Assembly: GCF_037975245.1 (NCBI RefSeq)
Contig: NC_092580.1
Span: 33,945,001-34,009,000, forward strand
From: Apostichopus japonicus
Lineage: Eukaryota > Echinodermata > Holothuroidea > Aspidochirotida > Stichopodidae
Reading direction: 5' to 3'
Length of the DNA: 64,000 nt
How positions within the stretch are numbered: position 1 is the first letter of the stretch; each line of letters starts with the position of its first letter. Under the pieces are notes generated by a model, which was not told the DNA's origin, made no database searches, and saw nothing but the letters and a program-made list of their open reading frames with translations. The position numbers and the translations under genes were made by a program. Below, in pieces: positions 24,176 to 33,700 of the stretch.

Positions 24176-24418
24176 ATGTGACTCATCCTATGGCGAGCTG
24201 TCCAAATGATATAGATACTGATGCAAGGCTGCAAGAAGGAACCACTGCAAGAGTTGATTTTGTGACATCATGTTCTGACAACATTGACACAAGCATTCAA
24301 GCTGATTGTAATGCAACCAGCGGAAGTGACTTTCCATTTGGTGTAACGATAGTGAATTGTTCTTGTCAAGATATTTCTCAAAATACTGACGAATGTTCTT
24401 TCAATGTCATAGTTAAAG
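24176..24418 (+). CDS. HYR exon 12 (most diverged)
   Basis: 243 bp, phase 1-1. The second half differs from the others: FPFGVTIVNCSCQDISQNTD then ECSFNVIVKG. Its downstream intron is also diverged, with only short matches to the unit intron. It is probably the oldest copy, outside the range of recent homogenisation. Confidence 0.87.
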
Positions 24419-25285
24419 GTTAGTTTTGAGAGACTTTCTAATATTTTCATTTTTTTTTCTTATCTAAATACTGGCTGTTAAAATAAGGCTTGGTGCAATA
24501 GTTTAGCTCCATGATAAATGATGAACACTAAAAGCCTAGTTTATTTGATAGGAAGTTACTGAACACTATCACGGATAAATGCTTTTATCAATTAAGCACC
24601 AGAAATATTTTTGGTTAGTTTTGCCAGAAGCTAAACGCTCTGGTAGATCTGTACAGATCTTACCTAAACATGTTTTACTTCCTTGACTAAAATTGTCTTC
24701 TGACGCTCCCATGCAAACATAAAAGTAATTCAAAGTTTTGGAATGGGTCTAATTGAAATGTCGGACTGACAAACGCTATCTTAATGTTTAACTTTATGTT
24801 ATGATCCAACTTAGAAACCACGTTAATAGTTCGAATCGTTTTAACAGATGTTAAAAACAAAAAGAAAACAAAAGTAACTTGTCTGAATGAAATATTTGTT
24901 AATGCGACTTATCAAAATTTAGAATAAACCAGTATCTCTTTCTCTTACCATCTCAATTTTCTGGTGAGGATTGCCACAACTTCAAATTCCATATTCTTTT
25001 AATAGTTGATCATATTTGGAATAGAACATCCAGTTATTGAATAGAACATCCAGTATGGCTATGATTCACACTCATCTAGATTGATAGACCAGATAGTACG
25101 TATTCTTTTCTCTTTCTAGTTTATTCCTAACTTGACTTTAACTTTAACTTCCCTTTAACTTCCCTTTTACCCACATATATGACATAAAGTCTTAATTCGC
25201 CCTTCCACCTAGAGATCAATGCAACAGATATTCATGAACTGTTCATACTAAATTGGCTCATACTGAAAATGTAAAACAAAGACAG
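24419..25285 (+). other. intron between HYR exon 12 and the mucin-like exon
   Basis: About 870 bp. The first 400 bp keep diverged landmarks of the HYR unit intron (AGCCTAGTTTATTTGAT, AGATCTGTACAGATC); the rest is A/T-rich with no coding signal. Confidence 0.6.
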
Positions 25286-27201
25286 AAACCCCAAATGGTT
25301 ATGACAATTCTTCAACTGCTGATACTAAATCGATGACTATTGAAAGCCTTACTGCTAAAGTTGCAGCCCATCAAACTACTGGTGATGACAGTTCTTCAAC
25401 TGCTGATACTAAATCAATTATTGATACTAAATTGATGATTACTAAACATTTTATTACAGAGGCAGTAACCTCTACTGGTAACGAAAGTTCTTCAACTGCT
25501 GATACTAAATCTATTACTACTGAAAGCCTTACTACAGAAGCGTCAGGCCATCAAACTACTGGTAATGACAATTCTTCAACTGCTGATACTAAATCAATTT
25601 TTGATACTAAATTGATGATTACTAAACATTTTAACACAGAGGCAGTAACCGCTACTGGTAACAACAGAGTTTCAACTGTTGATACTAAATTGATGACTAC
25701 TGAAAGCCTAACTACAGAAGTGTCAGGCCATCAAACTACTGGTAATGACAATTCTCCAACTGCTGATACTAAATCAATTTTTGATACTAAATTGATGATT
25801 ACTAAACATTTTAACACAGAGGCAGTAACCGCTACTGGTAACAACAGAGTTTCAACTGTTGATACTAAATCGATGACTACTGAAAGCCTAACTACAGAAG
25901 TGTCATTCCATCAAACTACTGGTAATGACAATTCTTCAACTGCTGATACTAAATCAATTATTGATACTGAATCGATGACTACTGGAAGCATAACTACAGT
26001 GGTGGCAGCCCAAAAAACTACTGGTAATGACAATTCTTCAACTGCCGATACTAAATTAATTATTGATACTAAATTGATGATTACTAAACATTTTATTACA
26101 AAGGCAGTAACCCCTACTGGTAACGAAAGTTCTTCAACTGTTGATACTAAATCGATGACTACTGAAGGCCTAACTACAGAAGTGTCAGGTCATCAAACTA
26201 CTGGTAATGACAATTCTTCAACTGCTGATACTCAATCAATTATTGATACTAAATTGATGATTACTGGAAGCATAACTACAGTGGTGGCACCTCAACAAAC
26301 TGCTGGTAATGACAACTCTTAACTTACTGATACTAAATCGATGAATACTGAAAGCATAACTACAGGGCTGGCAGCCCAACAAACTACTGGTAATGACAAT
26401 TCTTCAACTGCTGATACTAAATCAATTATTGATACTAAATTGATGATTACTAAACATTTTATTACAGAGGCAGTAACCTCTACTGGTAACGAAAGTTCTT
26501 CAACTGTTAATACTAACTCGATGACTACTAAAGGCCTAACTACAGAAGAGTCAGGTCATCAAACTACTGGTAATGACAATTCTTCAACTGCTGATACTAA
26601 ATCAATTATTTATACTAAATTGATGATTACTGGAAGCATAACTACAGTGGTGGCACCCCAACAAACTGCTGGTAATGACAACTCTTCAACTGCTGATACT
26701 GAATCGATGACTACTGAAAGCATTACTAAAGTGGTGGCAGCCCAACAAACTACTGGTAATGACAATTCTTCAACTGCTGATACTAAATCAATCATTAATA
26801 CTAAATTGATGATTACTGAACATTTTAACACAGAGACAGTAAACTCTTCTGGTAACAACAGAGTTTCAACTGTTGATACTAAATTGACGACTACTGAAAG
26901 CCTTACTTCAGAAGTGGCAGCTCATCAAACTACTATTAATTACAATTCTTCAACTGTTGATACTAAATCAACTATTGATACTCGATTGAGGATTACTGAA
27001 CATTTTAATACAGAGGCAGTAACCCTAACTGGTAATGACAGTTCTTCAACTGCTGATACTAATTCAACTGTAGCTTCTAAATTGATGATTACTGATCACT
27101 TTAATACAGAGGCAGAATTCCCTACTGATAAGGACAGTTCTTCAACTGTTAAAACTAAATCAATGATTACTGAAAGCAATATTTATAACCCATCTTTTTA
27201 A
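25286..27201 (+). CDS. mucin-like Thr/Ser-rich repeat exon with one in-frame stop
   Basis: The acceptor ACAAAGACAG puts it in phase 1, matching HYR exon 12. The frame encodes a Thr/Ser/Asp-rich stalk built from a unit of about 60 residues: TTGNDNSSTADTKSI, DTKLMITKHFNTEAV, then TGN-R-VSTVDTK and MTTESLTTEVSGHQ. Some units are shortened. Many Thr/Ser and NSS or NES sequons imply dense O- and N-glycosylation, consistent with an extended extracellular spacer between the HYR domains and the membrane; that role is inference. A TAA at 26320-26322 interrupts the frame, which then continues in the same frame to a stop at 27199-27201. Each repeat carries ACTG|GTAATG or ACTG|GTAACG, a possible phase 1 donor, so the exon may end inside a repeat and join the tail exon in phase. 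Confidence 0.7.
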
Positions 27202-27690
27202 AAGTTATCATGTTTATTGCCATTTCAATTTTGGAGATGTACAATAATGTTTCAATTCCATTGGTCGATTAAGGTTCTGAAGATCTCAAATGTTTGTTTG
27301 ATCTTGTTATTCATTTTTGACGGACGATTACGTTAGTAACATCCTCGATTGATTGTTTCTTTTAGATTTATTTTTCATTGACGTCATTCTAACTGTGCCA
27401 TCGACCGCGTTATTGATGCTATTGTTTCTTATCACCAAATTATCATTGTAACAATGCTTGTTTATGTTTTTATTGATACCAAATCAGTACTGAAAATAAT
27501 ATCACAAAGGCAGCAAACTTATCAATTGTAAAGATTGTCCTCGGCTTAGAGTTCAACTCCTTGTGTTTGAAACCTCGTAGTTTGTTACTTACTAGCTAAC
27601 TGGCATACAAGCATGGCACATAGAGGTCTAGATAAGCCTGTTGCACATATGAATAATTCCTGTTAAAATGATTGATATGTTCATTATCAG

Positions 27691-28016
27691 TTTCATCTGA
27701 TCCAAACGTTTCACGATTAACAACTGTTATCATTAATTGTTATCATATCACAGGAGTGCCGAAAGTAACTTTCACTACCGAAGTACCGATCCTTTCAACC
27801 ATGAAACCTAAGGAGAATCAAATACCCGTTATCATCCTACCTGTTTCCATCGCAATTGCATCTTTTGCTGTCTTGTCAATTCTATTGAGGTTTATCGAGG
27901 ATACTTTCCGACGTTCTGGTAGTAATAAAAACAAAGATCCTGAAACACCTCCAGACAGCCCAACTTCACAGGGACCGAAGAAAATCAATGGAACTGCACT
28001 GAGGGAACTGTACTGA
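27691..28016 (+). CDS. last exon: transmembrane helix and cytoplasmic tail
   Basis: Phase 1 acceptor TTCATTATCAG at 27690 (an alternative, TATCACAG at 27753, is also phase 1 and in the same frame). It encodes a short Thr-rich juxtamembrane stretch, a hydrophobic helix IPVIILPVSIAIASFAVLSI followed by LL, basic residues, and a Pro/Ser/Lys-rich tail ending NGTALRELY. Vertebrate CLCA1 likewise ends with a hydrophobic segment, basic residues and an NGT-x-L tail, so this looks like the original CLCA C-terminus kept after the HYR and mucin expansion. Stop TGA at 28014. The intron before it (27202-27690) shows nothing else. Confidence 0.7.
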
Positions 28017-28303
28017 TAGATAAATCCAGTTTGCCTCTGTCTACACCTCTGACCTGTCCACCCCCAATACAACAGGTCGAATCAATTATCCAGTAATAGT
28101 GAAATTGATCTGCAATAGTACGAATATTAAAAGGTATATGTCTGACGTAAGAATGGATGGTTACCAGTGACGGTGGTCAGGATTTTCAAATTGTTAACTA
28201 CATTAAAATTGAACAACGTCCGGTTGATTATCAAGGTCTCTACATAAGCATGCATTTGATGAGACCGAAAGTCGTTTCTACAAGTTGATAAGTTCGACAA
28301 AGC

Positions 28304-28309
28304 AATAAA
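28304..28309 (+). terminator. candidate polyadenylation signal AATAAA
   Basis: It lies 288 bp after the stop codon in A/T-rich sequence. The same AGTAATAAAACATT context recurs near 31987 in the duplicated flank. Confidence 0.5.
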
Positions 28310-28910
28310 ACATTAAATACACTGAAATGTTCAAAAAAGAAGAATGTAAAAACATGATTCTTGATTTAGGATCTAAACATGTTTCCTTTCATTGGCTCGG
28401 GGATTCGATGTTATATTTTACCAGAGCATTACATAAAGCGTGTTTTAATGCAGTTATTCACGTTTTCCATATTACTGTTTTCATGCGAAATGGCACTTAT
28501 CGGTTACTATTGAATATGTCTAGCTATGAGTTTGCTCCCAAGTTCTAGTATATAACTGAAATATGCTCCCGAAACCTCTTCGCACAGTCTAGGTAATTGT
28601 GGACAAATATATCCACAAATCTTTAGTATTGTGACATCCATGTACAGTTTATCAACAAACTCCTCGATGTAAATCTAAATTAAAGAAGGTATTAACTTTC
28701 TGTTATGCTGTTGAGAACTGGAAAATGACTTGATCGATGCACCGCTGACAGCAGAATGGTTTGTTACAAGTAGATCGGTACTAATTCATCGGGCTAAGGT
28801 CGGCAGCTCGTTATACCCGCAGACTCTCCCAACACATGCCAGCAGAATGTATTGTTACAAGCATAGGCGTACGAGGCGGGGGGGGGGCAGGGGGGCAGAA
28901 TGCCCCCCAA

Positions 28911-29036
28911 ATTTCCAGAGGATAAGAAATTCGGGCAAAAGTCCTGAAAAATTCGGGCAGCCTAAGAGGAGAATTTTTTTTCTGGGCTGCCCAAATTTTT
29001 CAAGACTTTTGCCCGAATTTCTTGTCCTCTGGAAAT
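28911..29036. repeat. large hairpin, 52 bp arms (about 49/52 paired)
   Basis: The arms 28911-28962 and 28985-29036 are reverse complements except for three positions, around a 22 bp loop. The arm core is AAATTCGGGCAAAAGTC. It lies inside the outer hAT-like element. Confidence 0.92.
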
Positions 29037-29231
29037 ATATATATATAAGTAAATATGCAGTAGCTTGCCCGAAACTTTTTCAAATTTTGCCCGACAATTC
29101 CATGATTTTCTTTATTTAGCATCATGATGCCCTAATATATCCGTGTAACACCACCGTAAGCGCAGTTCATCTGGGCTACCACGCTTTTTGCACGATAATT
29201 TTTTTCTAACTAGTCAATTGTATACCTGGAC

Positions 29232-29877
29232 CAAGGGCGGCGGAACCTGGGGAGGGCACAGGGGGCACGTGCCACCCACTTTTCCTCAGGTTGAAAATGT
29301 GCATTTTTTCTACATAAAAATTGAGGTGCCTCAACTTGTTAGCAAGAGGCCAGGGAACCAGGATGAACACTCGGGGAGGGCCGTTTCCGGCCATCTGAGG
29401 GGTTTGTAAAACCAAAAATTTTCTAGTACGATAGATAGTCTTCAGATAGTCGTGCATACAACTTTGCAAATCCCGGCTTAGCCCGTGACTTTTAATGAAT
29501 TTCTGTGGGTCAAACTCAAAGATATTTCGAATGGGAAAAAATTGTAAAGATATTAACAAGAAAAAAAGCTCTAATTCGGCAGATTCCTACATTAGCAACT
29601 AGCATGATTTCACCTCATTTTGTCTCAAAAGAAAACTTGTTCCTTATTTCCCAATTTGCGCATTGGATATTGCAGTGCTAGTATGCCTATTTTCCTTTAA
29701 GGGGGGGGGGGGGGCGTTGATGGAGTGATGTGTTTACACAAATAAGATCATACAATAAGAGTTATAAAGGGTACTAAATATAAGGCTGCATCAGTCCAAT
29801 CGAATTTCTGCAAAGTCCCCTTTGATGTCGATGCCCACCCCCTCCCCCCCAGATTAAAAGTGCTTCCGCCGCCCTTG
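29232..29877. mobile_element. nested non-autonomous hAT-like transposon, 646 bp
   Basis: Ends CAAGGGCGGCGGAA / TTCCGCCGCCCTTG with an exact 8 bp target duplication ACCTGGAC (29224-29231 and 29878-29885). It lies wholly inside the outer hAT-like element, so it inserted later. No coding capacity; a G-run lies at 29701. Confidence 0.87.
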
Positions 29878-31069
29878 ACCTGGACATCCCCAACATGAGT
29901 GTATATAAGAAACATTTTCTTTTTCATGGATGGTGGGGGGGGGGGGGGTTGGTGGGGGTGCCTACAAGCCTAGAAGTACAGGTTTATCATATTCTCTGTT
30001 ATATTTTATACTTTTTGTGAGACAAATTGCAGTCTCACCCGACACAGCATTATCCCGCCTACGTGTCGTTGAACAATGTATCTTTTGCTGGAGGTAGTTG
30101 AGTACTGTGTTAAAATAATAAATAAGGTAGGCCTAACTAAATAGGAGCTTAAAAAATATACTGTCCCATTTTTCCCCTTCAAAGTGATGTTACCATTTTT
30201 TCTTCTTCTAATTTACCAAATTTTGGGGGAAGTGTAAATTTCTAAGACGTGAGATTATAAAAAAAAGAATGTTTAGATGCAACTTGCAAGGCCTCAGAAG
30301 TGCCGTTTCCGGCAATCTGAGAGGCTTTGTTTGCCAAAAATTTTCTTGTACGCTACGCGCCAACTGATGGTGGCGCTCCGCTTAGATAGTTTCACGGAAA
30401 CTTTCGGGCACAAAAAGTTCTGCCCCCCCAAACTGAAATGGTCCCGTACGCCTATGGTTACAAGTAGATCGGTACTAATTGATCGGGCTAAGGTCGGCAG
30501 CTCGTTATATCCGCAGACTCTCCCAACACATGCCAGCAGAATGATGTGTTACAAGTAGATCGGTACTAATTGATCGGGCTAAGGTCGGTAGCTCGTTTTA
30601 CCCGCAGACTCTCCCAACACATGCCACACAATATAAGGTATATGACGACCGTCCACTTTTAACACTTCCTGTAATTTATATAAACTTTTATTTTAGATTT
30701 TAACGTTATTTTTTCAAGGGAACTGAATATAGAAGTAGACAAAATCTCGTCAGAAGAGTTATATTTAAAAGTTTGTGTTAGAAAGGGTGCGTTTGTGAGA
30801 TATTATATCGGAAAATTCTCACTTATTTCTATGGTTGGCCAAATTCTACATGTTTTCTAAAAATTAATTAATGAAGTCAGTTAAAGAATGATTTCCAAGG
30901 CACTTCTGATTATAATTAAATAGTAAAAGGTAAAAGGCCTGAATAGTGCCAAATAATTATAGGTACGTTTATCGCCAAGATTAGTTTGAACTATTTAGTT
31001 ATAAGACGTAAAATAGTGTAAGATTTTCAAATAACCTATCTAGTCAAATTATAGTTATCGTTTTTTTAA

Positions 31070-31345
31070 TACTACTATATACAACATAATGTATAACAAG
31101 TACAACCGCACGAGTATGATTAACCTCCGCCACGTATCACGATCTTGCGCGAGGTTTATTGCTTCCTCGTAATTGTTAATATTAATGTCCTTAAATTGCG
31201 ACTTTATTTTTCCAAGCAAGGTAGTCACGGGCCTTCCTACTGGTTTAGCAGTATGTCTCAGTGCTTCTCTTAAAGCAACCTTTGTTGGGCGAGTACGAAT
31301 ACCTAATTCTGTACTTGAGTGTCCACAAATATAAATTACAAAAGT
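31070..31345 (-). pseudogene. 3' fragment of a non-LTR retrotransposon reverse transcriptase
   Basis: On the minus strand an open stretch includes HSSTELGIRTRP, VALREALRHTAKPVGRPVTT and NYEEAINLAQDRDTWRRLI. The terminal A-x-D-R-D-x-W-R-R pattern is the familiar C-terminus of LINE endonuclease/reverse-transcriptase polyproteins. The upstream catalytic part is absent, so this is a 5'-truncated remnant lying between the two copies of the duplicated flank. Confidence 0.72.
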
Positions 31346-31889
31346 ACAAATCTATTAGTGTGAGTATAGGCAACGTTTTAAGAATAAGAGTTTGAATCCG
31401 TATTGAATAACTGTTTACTCTGCTCCATAGTAACTAGTACGTTGGCATTACGATGACAAATCTATTAGTGTGAGTATAGGCAGTATAGTAATTAGTACGT
31501 AGGCTCTTTTTGCGTTAAGTCCTACCCGTTAGTGTGTCTCCGCGACGAGCTTAAAAGCCTTTTTTTAAGGAAGCTGAGTCTCCACAATTCCATTAATCAC
31601 ACATTCTCAATCAAACACGTGTTTTTGATGTACATCGAATGAGATTATATCAGCAGAATATTCCAATCCCTTTTTAGGCTCTGGTGTGTATGTGGGGTGG
31701 GGAGGGGGTTGAAGTGTAACGATGAATGCTTTCTTAACCCTCACCCCCCCCTCTCCCCCAGTTCTGCAGCATCGCAGTGTATTCGGAAACCCGTGGAACC
31801 ACAACTGCGTAAAATTACTCTTATACTATCAAAAATGACAGTAAAATTGTACGGTATTTAAATTATTGTTTGGGTTTCATATACGTAAA

Positions 31890-33700
31890 ATATGGAACAT
31901 CTTCCTGTTGATATTCAAAGTCACTACGTGGACATGCATTTGATGATACCGAAAGTCGTTCTTATAAGTTATCAGTTCAACAGTAATAAAACATTCAGTA
32001 TACTGAAATGTAATGAAATGTAAGAACTTGAAGTTGTTTGCAGCCCTTTCCTTCATTGGCCCGTGGATTCGATCTTGTACTTCAACATAACATGATATAA
32101 AGCCTGATTGTGCTAATGCAGTTATGCAGTTAATGTTGGTTCGTACAATGTGTCCCTAAATAAACGTATACAAATTAATTTTAGTAAACCTTAGAAAATG
32201 CTATAAAAAAAAATTCCCACGTTTTCACCTTCACGTCTCTGTATAAGTAAAACTAACAACGAAATATTTTTAATATCTATTTTCATATTTTGTTTTTGTT
32301 ATATTCATATACTTCTATACAAAATTTTATCACCATCGTTCGTAGAATTTAATTACAAAAGTTAATGAGATATTTCACCGTTTGTTTGTAAGTAAGATAT
32401 CTAACACATATTCTTTCAATATTTTTTCGTAAAATGTATCAAATGAGGAAACTATACACGTGACTTTTAATGTAGAAAAATTGTGTCTGTGATAATTTCT
32501 AGAGTCTAATTTGGCATTGTACTTTCCTTTTGTCATTGATTGTTTCTTTCATGTATTTTGTTTCCATTCCTTATAAATAAATGTAAGATAAAAGAACATA
32601 TACTGCTGACTACGTAATTAATTGTGGCCTATCAACAGGCTGCGTTATTGCTTTCGTACGAAGTGGCACTTATCGGATACTTTTGCGAAATGAATAGTTT
32701 GTTCCGAACAGGAACTTCTTATGTCTTAACTTTGGACGTTCCCGAACCGCTCACGCTGTTTACGTGACAGCGTGGAAATCAATCAACAAATATTGATATT
32801 GTGATATCTATGTTGGGTTGGGTTCCCAAGTCAAACACGGAACTGAGGATGAAGACACCAGACGAGCTGATCCAGTTAAAAAGATATATTGGTAACTGCT
32901 AACTACGATACAATAATGAAAGGTTCACGGCTACATGGCGAACGACTTATATTATAGTCAATCTGGGACAAAACTAACTTTTGCTGGTCCTGGGACCAGC
33001 AAAAGTTAGTCCTGAACTGCAACTCTTAACTTCAATCCAATTCAAACTCTAAATCTTATACTGAGACTGATGCACCGCTGACAGCAGAATGGTTTGTTAC
33101 AAGTAGATCGGTACTAATTCATCGGGCTAAGGTCGGCAGCTCGCTATATCCGCAGACTCTCACATTATATGCCACAATATAATGTATATGACGACCACTT
33201 TCAACACTTCCTGTAATTTCTATACAGTTTGGTTTTAGATTTTATCGTTATTTTTTCAAGGGTACTGAATATAGAAGTAGACCAATTCTCATAATAAACT
33301 TTTTGTCAGCACTAACAGTTATCTTACATGCTACGGTATTAGAAAGCTTTGTTTCTGAAACATTTAAAGGCGTTTAGGTCTAATCAAGGAGAACATGTAA
33401 CACTACAATTGCGGAACGGGTTTAGCGAAACAAAAACAAGCATTGAGGGAAAATGCTGATGCTAAATGATTTCTATGGTTGGCCAAACTCTAAATGGATT
33501 CTGATTTTCGACTGCAGTTTTAATCATGACATTTCCACGGAACTTCTGATGATAGTTAACCAGTAAAAACTAATTAATGTCAATCAAAGGGCTTAATGAT
33601 GTAAAAGTAACTTTATCGCCAAGATTAGTTTGAACTATTTCGCTGTAAGACTTACAATAGTGAAGTATATTTAATTATAATTTAACCTACAGCTAGCCAC
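31890..33700. repeat. duplicated 3' flank, copy B
   Basis: Collinear with copy A (28205-31060); see that entry for shared landmarks. It has no hAT-like insertion and a single 91 bp unit (33078-33168). No counterpart of the transmembrane exon is visible upstream of it, so only flank rather than coding sequence appears duplicated. Confidence 0.75.
32973..33010. repeat. perfect 38 bp palindrome (18 bp arms, 2 bp spacer)
   Basis: ACTAACTTTTGCTGGTCC, then TG, then the exact reverse complement. It lies inside copy B and has no counterpart at the aligned place in copy A. Confidence 0.95.

Larger units (their letters stand above)
6362..24418 (+). repeat. tandem array of about 975 bp units, each one HYR exon plus intron
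   Basis: Exon starts are 979, 984, 978, 980, 4357, 976, 973, 975, 4663, 974 and 975 bp apart. The two long intervals are explained by the insertions at 10971-14346 and 17939-21754. Introns between units 2 and 5 look nearly identical by eye over their full length, and all units keep landmarks such as GTGGCTGATCTGCACAGATC and CCCATGAGGTTTCATTCC. Exon types are shuffled along the array rather than graded, which points to unequal crossing-over or gene conversion as well as simple duplication. Confidence 0.93.
62..28309 (+). other. CLCA-like / 12xHYR / mucin-like / single-pass membrane protein gene (5' end outside window)
   Basis: Gene-level entry for the exons listed below. The order is a CLCA-type beta-sandwich region (1991-5005), twelve HYR domains (6362-24418), a Thr/Ser-rich repeat stalk (25286 to about 27200), one transmembrane helix and a cytoplasmic tail (27691-28016), and an AATAAA at 28304. 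All junctions from 3950 onward are phase 1, so the exons form one consistent reading frame. CLCA proteins are secreted or membrane-tethered regulators of calcium-activated chloride channels with an N-terminal metalloprotease domain and a VWA domain; that N-terminal half should lie before position 1. HYR domains are Ig-like extracellular adhesion modules common in echinoderms. The combination suggests a cell-surface adhesive or mucosal protein; this is inference. An in-frame TAA at 26320 may truncate the product before the membrane anchor. Confidence 0.7.
28862..30456. mobile_element. non-autonomous hAT-like transposon (outer), 1.6 kb
   Basis: Terminal inverted repeats CATAGGCGTACG / CGTACGCCTATG, flanked by an exact 8 bp duplication GTTACAAG (28854-28861 and 30457-30464). 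An 8 bp duplication with CA...TG ends is typical of hAT elements. The interior has G-runs, a 52 bp hairpin and a nested element, and no transposase. Open frames at 28730-29119 and 29188-29409 overlap inverted or G-rich DNA and are not genes. Confidence 0.88.
28748..30626. repeat. three-copy ~91 bp tandem repeat split by a transposon
   Basis: The unit runs AGCAGAATG...TTACAAGTAGATCGGTAC...AAGGTCGGCAGCTCG...CCCAACACATGCC. Copy 1 is about 28751-28841. Copy 2 begins at 28842, is interrupted at 28861 and resumes at 30457. Copy 3 ends near 30626. The duplicated flank at 33078-33168 holds only one unit. Confidence 0.85.
28205..31060. repeat. duplicated 3' flank, copy A (with insertions)
   Basis: It matches copy B (31890-33700) in order: GCATGCATTTGATGA with CCGAAAGTCGTT; CAATAAAACATT; CCTTTCATTGGC; AGTGGCACTTATCGG; GCACCGCTGACAGCAGAATG; CACTTCCTGTAATTT with TTTTTTCAAGGG; and TTATCGCCAAGATTAGTTTG. 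Identity is moderate, so the duplication is old. Copy A is longer because of the hAT-like insertion and extra 91 bp units. Confidence 0.75.

Noticed and set aside
26610-26858. Minus-strand ORF of 82 codons over the mucin exon
   Set aside because: A mirror of the repeat; the + strand frame is phase-linked to HYR exon 12.
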